From contig JBKEDC010000043.1 of NCBI GenBank assembly GCA_047975205.1, forward strand, positions 62,001 through 126,000: a stretch of 64,000 nucleotides of DNA. Reading direction: 5' to 3'. The translations under genes and the position numbers were made by a program. The notes beneath the pieces are model-generated. The model was given only the letters and a program-made list of their open reading frames with translations, ran no database searches and was not told the origin of the DNA. This DNA comes from JBKEDC01 sp047975205 (GTDB taxonomy: Bacteria > Bacteroidota > Bacteroidia > Bacteroidales > Prolixibacteraceae). Of this stretch, positions 56,617 to 64,000 are shown piece after piece; the first letter of the stretch is position 1; the number at the start of each line of letters is the position of its first letter.

Positions 56617-58743
56617 TTAAATCCCTTTCATACTTAATCGAATGCGCTGCCTATTCAAATCGATTTCCATTACTCGAACTTGCACTTGCTGCCGAAGCTT
56701 CAATATTTCTGCCGGACTGCTCACATAGCTATCGGCTATTTGTGAGATATGAACTAGTCCATCTTGCTTTAAACCAATATCGACAAAAGCTCCGAATTTA
56801 GTTAGGTTTGTCACAATGCCCGGCAACACCATACCTGCTTGTAAATCTTCTATCTTAAACACTTGTGCAAAACTAAAAACTGTAAGTTTTTCCCTCGGGT
56901 CTATTCCCGGTTTTAGCAATTCTTTGGCAATATCTTCCAAAGTGGGCAAGCCAATACTAGCGGTAATATATTTTTTCAAAGGAATGGCTGACACTAAGCG
57001 TTCATTAGCTATTAAATCAGATACCGAACAGGCTAAATCTCTTGCCATTTGCTCTACTAATTTATATGATTCCGGATGAACTGCTGAATTATCAAGTACA
57101 TTTCGGGCTTGAGGAATACGCAAGAATCCGGCACTCTGTTCAAAAGCTTTAGCTCCTAACCTAGGCACTCGGGTTAAATCATTTCTCGATTGGAAAGCCC
57201 CATGCTCAATTCTGTAATCTATTATATTTTGAGCCAACTGAGTGCCTAATCCTGAAACATAACTCAACAATTGTTTTGATGCTGTATTCACATTTACACC
57301 TACTGTATTTACTGCCGATTCTACAACTCTATCTAATGACTCACGAAGCATTTTCTGGTCAACATCATGTTGATATTGTCCTACTCCGATTGATTTGGGT
57401 TCTATCTTTACTAACTCAGCCAAAGGATCTATTAATCTACGCCCGATTGAAATAGCTCCGCGCACTGTAATATCATAATCAGGAAATTCTTCCCGTGCCA
57501 CTTCTGATGCCGAATAAATGGAAGCTCCATCTTCTGAAATCACATATATTTCTACCCCTTCGGGTAAAACACAACTCCGCAAAAAGGTTTCGGTTTCTCG
57601 TCCTGCAGTTCCATCGCCTATGGCAATAGCTTCGATTCGGTATTGCTGCAACAAATGTTCTATTTGTTGTTTGCTCTCTAGTTGCTTATTTTGCGGAGGG
57701 TGAGGATATATGGTTTGGTTATAAATCAAATTCCCTTGGGCATCTAAACAAACCAATTTACAACCGGTTCTGAATCCGGGATCGAGAGCCAACACTCGTT
57801 TTTGCCCCAAAGGAGCTGCCAGCAATAACTGTTTAAGATTCTCGATAAAAACAAGGATAGCATCTTTATCTGCATGCTGTTTATATCGTTTTATAAACTC
57901 ATTTTCTATTGATGGCAGAAGCAGTCGTTTATAACTGTCTTTAAGCGCTAAGCTTATTTGTTCAGCACAAGCACCCGATGAGCGGATAAACACATGCTCC
58001 AATCGATCCAAGCATCGTTCATCTTCTATCCGCACACTCAAACGCAGGAATCCGTCATTAGCGGCCCGAAGCATTGCCAACATTCTATGCGAAGGGCATT
58101 TTTTTAACGGCTCACTCCAATCAAAATAATCTTGATATTTAACAGCGTCATCAGTTTTTGATTTAATAACCTTTGTTTGAATAATTGCGTCATAGTCAAA
58201 AATTTTTCTCACTGTATTTCTCGCCTTTTCGCGTTCGCTTATCCATTCTGCCATAATATCGCGTGCACCTTGCAGTGCTTCTTCAACATTGCTTACTCCC
58301 TTTTGCACAAATCGACGAGCCGCATCTTCCACATCATTAACATGCTGACCCATAATCATTTTCGCCAATGGTTCTAATCCTTTTTCACGAGCTGTCGAGG
58401 CCTTTGTTTTTCGTTTCGGTTTATATGGCAAATAAATATCTTCAAGCGTTGTAAGATTCCAACAATCGGCTATCTTATTTTCCAATTCATTGGTAAATTT
58501 CCCTTGGTCACGTATCGTTTGTATGATAGTTTCTTTTCGCTTTAGCAGCTCCTCTAAACACAATATTTCTGTTTGCACGGCTGCCAACTGGAGTTCATCA
58601 AGGCTTCCCGTTCTTTCTTTGCGATATCTGGCAATGAAAGGAATAGTTGCTCCATCTTGAAACAGTTGAAAGGTATGCTCTACTTGCCATCTATTCAGAC
58701 TCAATCGCTCTGAAATTTTTTCTATTATTTGTTCTTGCATCAT
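56617..58743 (-). CDS. tex: Tex-family RNA-binding transcriptional accessory protein
   Basis: Nucleic-acid-binding protein of 708 residues with the full Tex order: helical Tex-N region (about 1-190; TIPFIARYRKERTGSLDE), an RNase-H-like YqgF domain (about 325-455; ALDPGFRTGCKLVCLDAQG and IAIGDGTAGRETE), helix-hairpin-helix repeats (about 490-560; LSYVSGLGTQLAQNIIDYR), and a C-terminal S1 domain (about 628-708; LPGIVTNLTKFGAFVDIGLKQDGLVHISQIA). Involved in transcription or RNA surveillance. Single gene. Confidence 0.95.
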   Translation of the reverse strand: MMQEQIIEKISERLSLNRWQVEHTFQLFQDGATIPFIARYRKERTGSLDELQLAAVQTEILCLEELLKRKETIIQTIRDQGKFTNELENKIADCWNLTTLEDIYLPYKPKRKTKASTAREKGLEPLAKMIMGQHVNDVEDAARRFVQKGVSNVEEALQGARDIMAEWISEREKARNTVRKIFDYDAIIQTKVIKSKTDDAVKYQDYFDWSEPLKKCPSHRMLAMLRAANDGFLRLSVRIEDERCLDRLEHVFIRSSGACAEQISLALKDSYKRLLLPSIENEFIKRYKQHADKDAILVFIENLKQLLLAAPLGQKRVLALDPGFRTGCKLVCLDAQGNLIYNQTIYPHPPQNKQLESKQQIEHLLQQYRIEAIAIGDGTAGRETETFLRSCVLPEGVEIYVISEDGASIYSASEVAREEFPDYDITVRGAISIGRRLIDPLAELVKIEPKSIGVGQYQHDVDQKMLRESLDRVVESAVNTVGVNVNTASKQLLSYVSGLGTQLAQNIIDYRIEHGAFQSRNDLTRVPRLGAKAFEQSAGFLRIPQARNVLDNSAVHPESYKLVEQMARDLACSVSDLIANERLVSAIPLKKYITASIGLPTLEDIAKELLKPGIDPREKLTVFSFAQVFKIEDLQAGMVLPGIVTNLTKFGAFVDIGLKQDGLVHISQIADSYVSSPAEILKLRQQVQVRVMEIDLNRQRIRLSMKGI

Positions 58744-58786
58744 CTCTTATTCTAAAAGTAGGGCAAGATACAATAAAAAAAACTCT

Positions 58787-58794
58787 TACATTTG
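58787..58794 (+). promoter_or_regulatory. -7 promoter box for rpe
   Basis: TACATTTG is a full match to TAnnTTTG. It overlaps a TTG codon at 58792, which argues against that start and for the ATG at 58813. Confidence 0.55.
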
Positions 58795-58812
58795 AGGCAT
58801 AAATCATTTGCT

Positions 58813-59466
58813 ATGCCTAAAAAACTAGTTTCTCCATCAATTCTTGCGGCTAATTTCTTAGCACTGGGGCAAGATATTGAAATGCTCAACAACAGCGAGG
58901 CCGATTTTATTCACTGCGATGTAATGGATGGTGTGTTTGTTCCTAATATATCATTTGGACTGCCCATCATCAAGCAAGTGAGTAAAATTGCCAAACTCCC
59001 ACTAGATGTCCACTTAATGATTGAAAACCCGGACTCATATATTGATGATTTCAAGACTGCGGGAGCTTCCATACTCACTGTTCACTATGAAACGTGCCGA
59101 CACTTACATCGCACCATACATAAAATTAAAGAATGCGATATGAAAGCCGGTGTTTGTTTAAATCCACATACTCCAATTTCAGTGTTGGAAGAAATTATTA
59201 CTGATGTTGATTGTGTTATGCTGATGTCTGTAAATCCGGGGTTTGGAGGTCAACAATTTATTGAAAACAGCTATGAGAAAGTGCGCAAATTACGCAAACT
59301 TATAGATAGCAATAACTCTGATTGCCTGATAGAGATTGACGGGGGAGTAAATTATGACACCGGTAAAAAATTATACGAAGCCGGAGCTGACATGCTCGTT
59401 GCCGGAAGCTTTGTTTTCAACTCAAACAATCCTATTGAAACAATTAAGGGCCTAAAATCACTTTAA
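58813..59466 (+). CDS. rpe: Ribulose-phosphate 3-epimerase
   Basis: Interconverts ribulose-5-phosphate and xylulose-5-phosphate. The 217 residues show the family order: LVSPSILAANFLALGQDIEML, FIHCDVMDGVFVPNISFG (metal-binding His/Asp), LDVHLMIENPD, MLMSVNPGFGGQQF and IDGGVNYDTGKKLYEAGADMLVAGSFVF. It complements the transketolase at 19.4 kb. The stop codon lies within an 8-bp inverted repeat (59444-59451 with 59467-59474), a likely terminator. Confidence 0.95.
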   Translation: MPKKLVSPSILAANFLALGQDIEMLNNSEADFIHCDVMDGVFVPNISFGLPIIKQVSKIAKLPLDVHLMIENPDSYIDDFKTAGASILTVHYETCRHLHRTIHKIKECDMKAGVCLNPHTPISVLEEIITDVDCVMLMSVNPGFGGQQFIENSYEKVRKLRKLIDSNNSDCLIEIDGGVNYDTGKKLYEAGADMLVAGSFVFNSNNPIETIKGLKSL

Positions 59467-59492
59467 GCCCTTAACTTAAACTTATCATCCTA

Positions 59493-59672
59493 TTAATGAC
59501 CATTTGGTTGTTGCCTGTTGATTGTTTCACAACAGCTCTTACTTGTACCGCACGAAGAGCATGCACCTTTGGAAGAACCTTTTGATAGATTCACAATCAA
59601 TGATATAAAGCGATAAAGCACAATTCCGAAAGCTATCGCCAAAATAATGTAGGTTATTATCGTTTGTGCCAT
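59493..59672 (-). CDS. Small Cys-rich FeoB-associated membrane protein
   Basis: A 59-residue protein read on the minus strand: one N-terminal membrane helix (about 3-28, IITYIILAIAFGIVLYRFISLIV) followed by a Cys-rich tail (GACSSCGTSKSCCE, four Cys within 10 residues). This is the pattern of the small Cys-rich partners encoded next to FeoB in many Bacteroidota. It begins 44 bases after the feoAB stop, so it likely belongs to that operon. The Cys cluster could bind iron or zinc. Confidence 0.8.
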   Translation of the reverse strand: MAQTIITYIILAIAFGIVLYRFISLIVNLSKGSSKGACSSCGTSKSCCETINRQQPNGH

Positions 59673-59716
59673 AATTCCACAATAATTTTAGGTTTATATT
59701 TAGTTTTATTCGTTTA

Positions 59717-62179
59717 TCAGAAAAAGAAAGAACTGACAACTTTAGTCAGCCATGCCAAAATCCATGCCAGACTGGTAGTATATACCATAGTAAACACTGC
59801 CCAAAACATCTTTCCCGATTCCCCCCTGATTGTTGCAATAACCCCGATACAGGGAAAATATATCAGTATAAAAACTAAAAATGCCAATGCCACCGATGCC
59901 GATATTACCGGCTGACCTTTTTTCTCCCCACTGACAATTTTCTCGGCACGCAGTCTGTGTTGTAGCGAACTACTTGCTTCATCTGCATCATCAACCTGAT
60001 ATAATACACCTAATGTGCTTACCACAATCTCTTTTGCCGGTAAACCGGCAACCAAAGCAATACTCATTTTCCAATCGAAGCCCAAAGGACGCATAATCGG
60101 TTCTACAAAATGCCCGGCTTTTCCCAAATAAGAGCCTTCTAGACGAGCTGTTTCTTGCGCTGATTTCAACTCTTGGATTTGGGAAGCTTTTGAGTTTGCA
60201 TTCGATGCCTGCAATTGTTCAATCTGAGCCTGATATGCTTCTGTCTTTTCATTCTCTCGAGGAAAATATCCTAAAGCCCAAATAACAATAGAACCTAATA
60301 AAATAACAGTACCTATCTTCTTCAAATATTGAGAGCTTTTATCCCACATATGCACCATTGTGTTTCTAGGAGTTGGCATCCGATAAGGAGGAAGTTCCAT
60401 CACAAAAGGTGTTTCTTTGTTTCTAAAGATAGTCTTGTTAAAAATCTGAGCCATAATGAAAGCAACTATAATTCCCAGAAAATAGATTCCACCCAAGACT
60501 AAAGTAGCATGAAGTGGGAAAAATGCAGATATGAAAAGAATATATACTGGTAATCGGGCACTGCATGACATAAAAGGAACAATCAGCATAGTTAATAACC
60601 TATCACCCGGATTACGCAAAGTTCGAGTTGCCATAATAGCCGGAACATTACAGCCAAAACCCATAACCATCGGAATGAAAGAGCGTCCATGCAGACCAAA
60701 GAAATGCATAACTTTATCCATAATAAAGGCAGCTCTTGCCATATAGCCGGAGTCTTCCATAATAGATATGAAAAAGAATAAAATTAAAATATTGGGCAGA
60801 AATACCAATACACTTCCTGTTCCGTTGATGATACCATTGCACAGTAAATCTTGCAGCATACCATCCGGCAATACGCCGGCAATAAAATTATTCAAAGCTC
60901 CTACTCCGGCATCAATCAAATCCATAGGATAGGCACCTAAAGTAAATGTTACATAGAATGTAAACATCATCAGGCAGACAAAGATGGGCATTCCAAATAT
61001 CGGATGAGTCAGCCATTTATCAATTTTATCCGACTTCGATTCCTCTTCATTTTGAGATCGAATATAATTTTCTCTTAATGCTCCGGCAATAAATCCATAC
61101 TTTGCATCGGTAATAATGGTTTCGCTATCTTCTGATAAAAGCTGCTGAAGGCGTTTACGCTCCTTTTCCGCCACAGCAAAAATGCCCTCCGAGTTAAAGT
61201 ATTTTGCCACAAGCTCTGTTCCAAGCGAATCTTTTTCTAAAAGTTTTATAGCCAAAAAACGCGAAGACATTCTATCAGTAATCGCAATATTACCTTTTTT
61301 AATTTCTGCACGAATACGATCTATTGATTTCTCAATCTCTTCTCCGTAGTTAATATGCACATGTCTGCTGATAGGATTATGGTCTTCAAATACATCAACA
61401 GCACATTGTAATAAATCATCAATCCCAAGCCCTTTTGAACCAACCATAGGAACAAAAGGAATGCCCAACAGCTTACCCAAATTATCATGATCGAACTTTA
61501 TACTGTTATCCTGCATCTCATCATACATATTTAAGGCACATATTACCTTTATGTCCATATCGATAAGTTGCGTTGTGAGGTAAAGGTTTCGTTCTAAGTT
61601 GGAGGCATCAACTACATTAATGATAATATCGGGCTGTTCATCACGAATAAAATTACGCACATAAACCTCTTCCGGAGAATAAGCTGTAAGCGAATAAGTT
61701 CCCGGAAGGTCTATTAAATTAAAATGATAATCAAATTTTCGGAAAGATGCCTTTTTAGCATCAACGGTTACTCCGCTATAATTACCAACGTGCTCTTTTG
61801 AACCCGAAAGTTGATTAAAAATAGTTGTTTTCCCACAATTCGGATTTCCCACCAAACCTATATTGATAACCTTACCTTTTTTATTCACCTTGCGAATAAC
61901 AACATCCTTGCTAAATACCCCTTTGTAATTATCCGAAGTTGAATGTTTTGTTTTATCAACGGAAACAACCTCGATCAGACTCGCTTCCGAACGACGTAAG
62001 GTTACGTTGTAATCTAATATTTTATATTCAATCGGACCATTAAGCGGCGTTGATTTCACTACGCGTACTTCTTTACCCTTTACGAAGCCCATTTCAATAA
62101 TTCGGCGACGAAAAGAACCGTAACCTAAAACTTTAGCAATTACAACGGTCTCATTATTTTTTACTTCTGATAATCTCAC
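59717..62179 (-). CDS. feoB: FeoA-FeoB fused ferrous iron transporter
   Basis: Ferrous iron importer of 820 residues with an N-terminal FeoA (SH3-like) domain (about 1-75; RLSEVKNNETVVIAKVLGYGSFRRRIIEMGFVKGKEVRVV) fused to FeoB. The G domain follows: G1 GNPNCGKTT (about 112), G3 DLPGT (about 158) and G4 NMYD (about 216). About ten membrane segments of the Gate/Nucleoside-transporter type form the channel. FeoA and FeoB are separate in Escherichia coli; the fusion is common in Bacteroidota. Its promoter lies 34 bases upstream. Confidence 0.95.
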   Translation of the reverse strand: MRLSEVKNNETVVIAKVLGYGSFRRRIIEMGFVKGKEVRVVKSTPLNGPIEYKILDYNVTLRRSEASLIEVVSVDKTKHSTSDNYKGVFSKDVVIRKVNKKGKVINIGLVGNPNCGKTTIFNQLSGSKEHVGNYSGVTVDAKKASFRKFDYHFNLIDLPGTYSLTAYSPEEVYVRNFIRDEQPDIIINVVDASNLERNLYLTTQLIDMDIKVICALNMYDEMQDNSIKFDHDNLGKLLGIPFVPMVGSKGLGIDDLLQCAVDVFEDHNPISRHVHINYGEEIEKSIDRIRAEIKKGNIAITDRMSSRFLAIKLLEKDSLGTELVAKYFNSEGIFAVAEKERKRLQQLLSEDSETIITDAKYGFIAGALRENYIRSQNEEESKSDKIDKWLTHPIFGMPIFVCLMMFTFYVTFTLGAYPMDLIDAGVGALNNFIAGVLPDGMLQDLLCNGIINGTGSVLVFLPNILILFFFISIMEDSGYMARAAFIMDKVMHFFGLHGRSFIPMVMGFGCNVPAIMATRTLRNPGDRLLTMLIVPFMSCSARLPVYILFISAFFPLHATLVLGGIYFLGIIVAFIMAQIFNKTIFRNKETPFVMELPPYRMPTPRNTMVHMWDKSSQYLKKIGTVILLGSIVIWALGYFPRENEKTEAYQAQIEQLQASNANSKASQIQELKSAQETARLEGSYLGKAGHFVEPIMRPLGFDWKMSIALVAGLPAKEIVVSTLGVLYQVDDADEASSSLQHRLRAEKIVSGEKKGQPVISASVALAFLVFILIYFPCIGVIATIRGESGKMFWAVFTMVYTTSLAWILAWLTKVVSSFFF

Positions 62180-62212
62180 GGAGTGTATGTGTTTATTTTG
62201 CGTTCTTCACTA

Positions 62213-62220
62213 CAAAGATA
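62213..62220 (-). promoter_or_regulatory. -7 promoter box for feoAB
   Basis: Minus-strand TATCTTTG is a full match to TAnnTTTG, 33 bases before the feoAB start. No clear Fur-box was identified by eye. Confidence 0.5.
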
Positions 62221-62416
62221 CATGACTTTTTTAAAATCATTCAAAATAAGAGTAATTTTAATTGGATATGTTAATACATTTTTGGCAGAAGGATTAACGA
62301 TTATACAAACGTATCTAACACGTGCCGGCATAATACAAATGATGGATTTGATATGAGCATTTAACATCTATTGTTGGGCACTCATCAACAAATATGTTAA
62401 TTTTGAGCAATTAATG

Positions 62417-62424
62417 TACCTTTG
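62417..62424 (+). promoter_or_regulatory. -7 promoter box for the SASA esterase gene
   Basis: TACCTTTG matches TAnnTTTG. Transcription would begin near 62430, five bases before the ATG at 62435, so the ATG at 62450 may be the real start. Confidence 0.5.
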
Positions 62425-62434
62425 AAAGTTTATA

Positions 62435-63901
62435 ATGAACCAAAAGAATATGCAATTACACAAAAAACTCATTCTCTCTTTAGCTGCTGTTATATGTATT
62501 GGGGTTTCAGCTCAAGCTCGAATTAAACTTCCTCCTATTGTAGGTTCAAATATGGTTTTGCAACGTAATACTACGGTTAATATTTGGGGATGGAGTTCGC
62601 CCGATGAAACCGTAGCATTGGAATGCTCTTGGATAAGCGGTGCCATTGAAACTCAGGCTGACAGCACGGGCAAGTGGAAGGTTCAAGTGAAAACTACTTC
62701 ATCGAAAAACAAACAGCGTATAAAGGTGAGCGATAAAGAATCGGTAGTAGAATTAGAGAATATATTATTCGGGGAAGTGTGGCTTTGTAGTGGGCAGTCG
62801 AATATGCAGATACCACTCAATGGATATTATAATCAACCGATTTCCGGCAAGAATGAAGCCTTGCTCCATGCCGGAAATCCGAATCTACGTCTGTTCACCA
62901 TAAACAATGATGCTTCGGATACCAAATTAGACAAATTGCGGAAGTATAAACCTTGGGTGGAATCTAATATGAAATCGGCATCTAACTTTAGTGCTACAGC
63001 CTATTTCTTCGGCTCTCAATTACAGCGCCAATTAGGAGTCCCTGTCGGGCTCATTGAGTGTGCTTGGAATGGTAGTGCCATCGAACCATGGATTAGCGAA
63101 GAGGCTTTGGGCAATCGGATGGTGAATTTAGCCAATTATCCCGATAAAACTCCAACTAACAGGAAAAATACGCTACTTTTCAATGCACTCATCAATCCAA
63201 TTGTAAACTACACCATTAAAGGGGTATTATGGTATCAAGGAGAATCTAATCGAAGTAATCCTTTGGTTTATGGCAACTTATTTCAAACATTGGTTAAGGA
63301 TTGGAGAGACAGATGGCAACAAGGAAATTTCCCTTTCTATTACGTACAAATATCACCTTACAACTACGGTGATCTAAACGCTTTCTCCGAATACTCAAAC
63401 ACAGCATATTTACGAGAACAACAGCTCCATTCTTGTGATTCTATTTCTAATTCCGGAATGGTAGTAACCATGGATAATGGTGAGCGCGATTGTATCCACC
63501 CTGCTAATAAAAAATTAGTAGGTACTCGTTTGCTGTATTTAGCTTTAAATAAGTCTTATGGTTTTAAAAGCCTTGATTGTGAAGGTCCTAAATTTACAAC
63601 AGCGGAAACACAGGATAGCACACTCATCGTGCATTTTACACACATTGAAAATGGTATGTATGCACCCCATGGACTACATAACTTTGAAATTGCCGGTGCC
63701 GATAAGGTATTTTATCCTGCAGAAGCCAAATTCAAAAACGGGAAACCTTATTTAATATTACGGAGCAATAAAGTGGCTGATCCCGTAGCCGTTAGATATT
63801 GCTGGAGCAATTGGTGTGTAGGCTCATTATATGACACCAACGGCAATCCGGCGTCTTCTTTCCGCTCTGATAATTGGGACGATGCCGTGCGTGGAGAATA
63901 A
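62435..63901 (+). CDS. Sialate O-acetylesterase-like SASA-family enzyme
   Basis: Exported SGNH-type carbohydrate esterase of 488 residues that would remove O-acetyl groups from sialic acids or other sugars. A signal peptide (about 6-28, ending SAQA) is present; starting at the sixth residue (62450) gives a tidier signal peptide. The catalytic Ser is in CSGQSNM (about 117), then WYQGESN (about 267) and the Asp/His pair in DCIHPANK (about 350). The substrate could be acetylated pectin or host glycans. Downstream lies the beginning of another gene. Confidence 0.88.
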   Translation: MNQKNMQLHKKLILSLAAVICIGVSAQARIKLPPIVGSNMVLQRNTTVNIWGWSSPDETVALECSWISGAIETQADSTGKWKVQVKTTSSKNKQRIKVSDKESVVELENILFGEVWLCSGQSNMQIPLNGYYNQPISGKNEALLHAGNPNLRLFTINNDASDTKLDKLRKYKPWVESNMKSASNFSATAYFFGSQLQRQLGVPVGLIECAWNGSAIEPWISEEALGNRMVNLANYPDKTPTNRKNTLLFNALINPIVNYTIKGVLWYQGESNRSNPLVYGNLFQTLVKDWRDRWQQGNFPFYYVQISPYNYGDLNAFSEYSNTAYLREQQLHSCDSISNSGMVVTMDNGERDCIHPANKKLVGTRLLYLALNKSYGFKSLDCEGPKFTTAETQDSTLIVHFTHIENGMYAPHGLHNFEIAGADKVFYPAEAKFKNGKPYLILRSNKVADPVAVRYCWSNWCVGSLYDTNGNPASSFRSDNWDDAVRGE

Positions 63902-63940
63902 TAAAGTTACATCTGCTGACAGCTTATCACACACAATCCT

Positions 63941-63948
63941 TATTTTTG
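63941..63948 (+). promoter_or_regulatory. -7 promoter box for the last gene
   Basis: TATTTTTG is a full match to TAnnTTTG, 8 bases before the ATG at 63956, implying an almost leaderless transcript. Confidence 0.4.
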
Positions 63949-63955
63949 CTATATC

Positions 63956-64000
63956 ATGGACGAAAGAGAAAAATTACAACAGATGCAAAATGCCTTCATC
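63956..64000 (+). CDS. Start of an unidentified protein, cut by the window end
   Basis: Only 15 codons are visible (MDEREKLQQMQNAFI). The opening is charged and helical, without a signal peptide. Too short to assign. Confidence 0.4.
   Translation, partial: MDEREKLQQMQNAFI

Noticed and set aside
58792..58812. TTG start for rpe
   Set aside because: The TTG is part of the TACATTTG promoter box; ATG at 58813 matches the family start.

Overview
This 64-kb window is an AT-rich chromosomal segment from a member of the Bacteroidota, most likely order Bacteroidales. Four things point there: a hybrid two-component regulator beside a pectin-type glycoside hydrolase; a short primary sigma factor of 286 residues; repeated TAnnTTTG -7 promoter boxes with mostly weak Shine-Dalgarno sites; and family members typical of the phylum (FeoA-FeoB fusion, FloA/NfeD pair, short PabB, SulP plus beta-carbonic anhydrase). 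No rRNA, tRNA, phage, transposase or CRISPR array was seen. Most of the window is housekeeping sequence, so the unusual signals lie in intergenic DNA and at one gene junction.

Layout: 1-7.4 kb holds a sensor/regulator (HTCS) and a GH106 alpha-L-rhamnosidase, probably the edge of a rhamnogalacturonan locus. 7.4-13.1 kb holds dnaX, split by a 10-A run that looks like a programmed slippage site, then cysH (APS/PAPS reductase), dinB and pabB/pabC. 13.3-16.6 kb is a compact run of pheA, flavodoxin, aminotransferase and a Crp-type regulator. It is followed by three 18-bp palindromes at 41-42 bp spacing. 16.9-21.5 kb has tpiA, gltX and transketolase; 21.5-24.3 kb an FKBP, an Lrp-type regulator and a divergent amtB. 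24.4-29.9 kb groups a SPOR-like exported protein, NfeD, FloA, a possible small RNA, the primary sigma factor, a prohibitin-type SPFH protein and an acyltransferase. 30-34.1 kb has an acetyltransferase, a SpoIIAA-like protein, a BamA-like outer-membrane protein and a GH43-like lipoprotein. 34.28-40.3 kb is a TPP-riboswitch-led thiamin operon (thiS, thiC, tenI-like, thiE, thiG, thiH, thiF). 40.46-40.69 kb is an intergenic stretch packed with inverted repeats. RNase R, a GH78 rhamnosidase, a MITE-like hairpin and the carbonic anhydrase/SulP pair follow. carAB (49-53.3 kb) has a leader with a strong terminator hairpin just before carA. The rest holds a fused universal-stress protein, a pteridine-reductase-like SDR, two tiny PspC proteins, Tex, rpe, FeoAB with a very small Cys-rich partner, a sialate O-acetylesterase-like enzyme and the start of one more gene.

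Themes: rhamnose-containing glycan use (GH106, GH78, GH43-like, SASA esterase), one-carbon and nitrogen supply for pyrimidine/arginine synthesis (bicarbonate transport, carbonic anhydrase, CarAB, AmtB), and iron-sulfur/thiamin metabolism (CysH, ThiC, ThiH, FeoAB). Nothing here is clearly a new defence or mobile system. The best candidates for something undescribed are the dnaX slippage site, the multi-hairpin element at 40.46-40.69 kb, the promoter-terminator pair near 26.9 kb, the spaced palindromes at 16.6 kb and the carA leader. All positions and pairings were read by eye; homology statements rest on recognised motifs, not searches.
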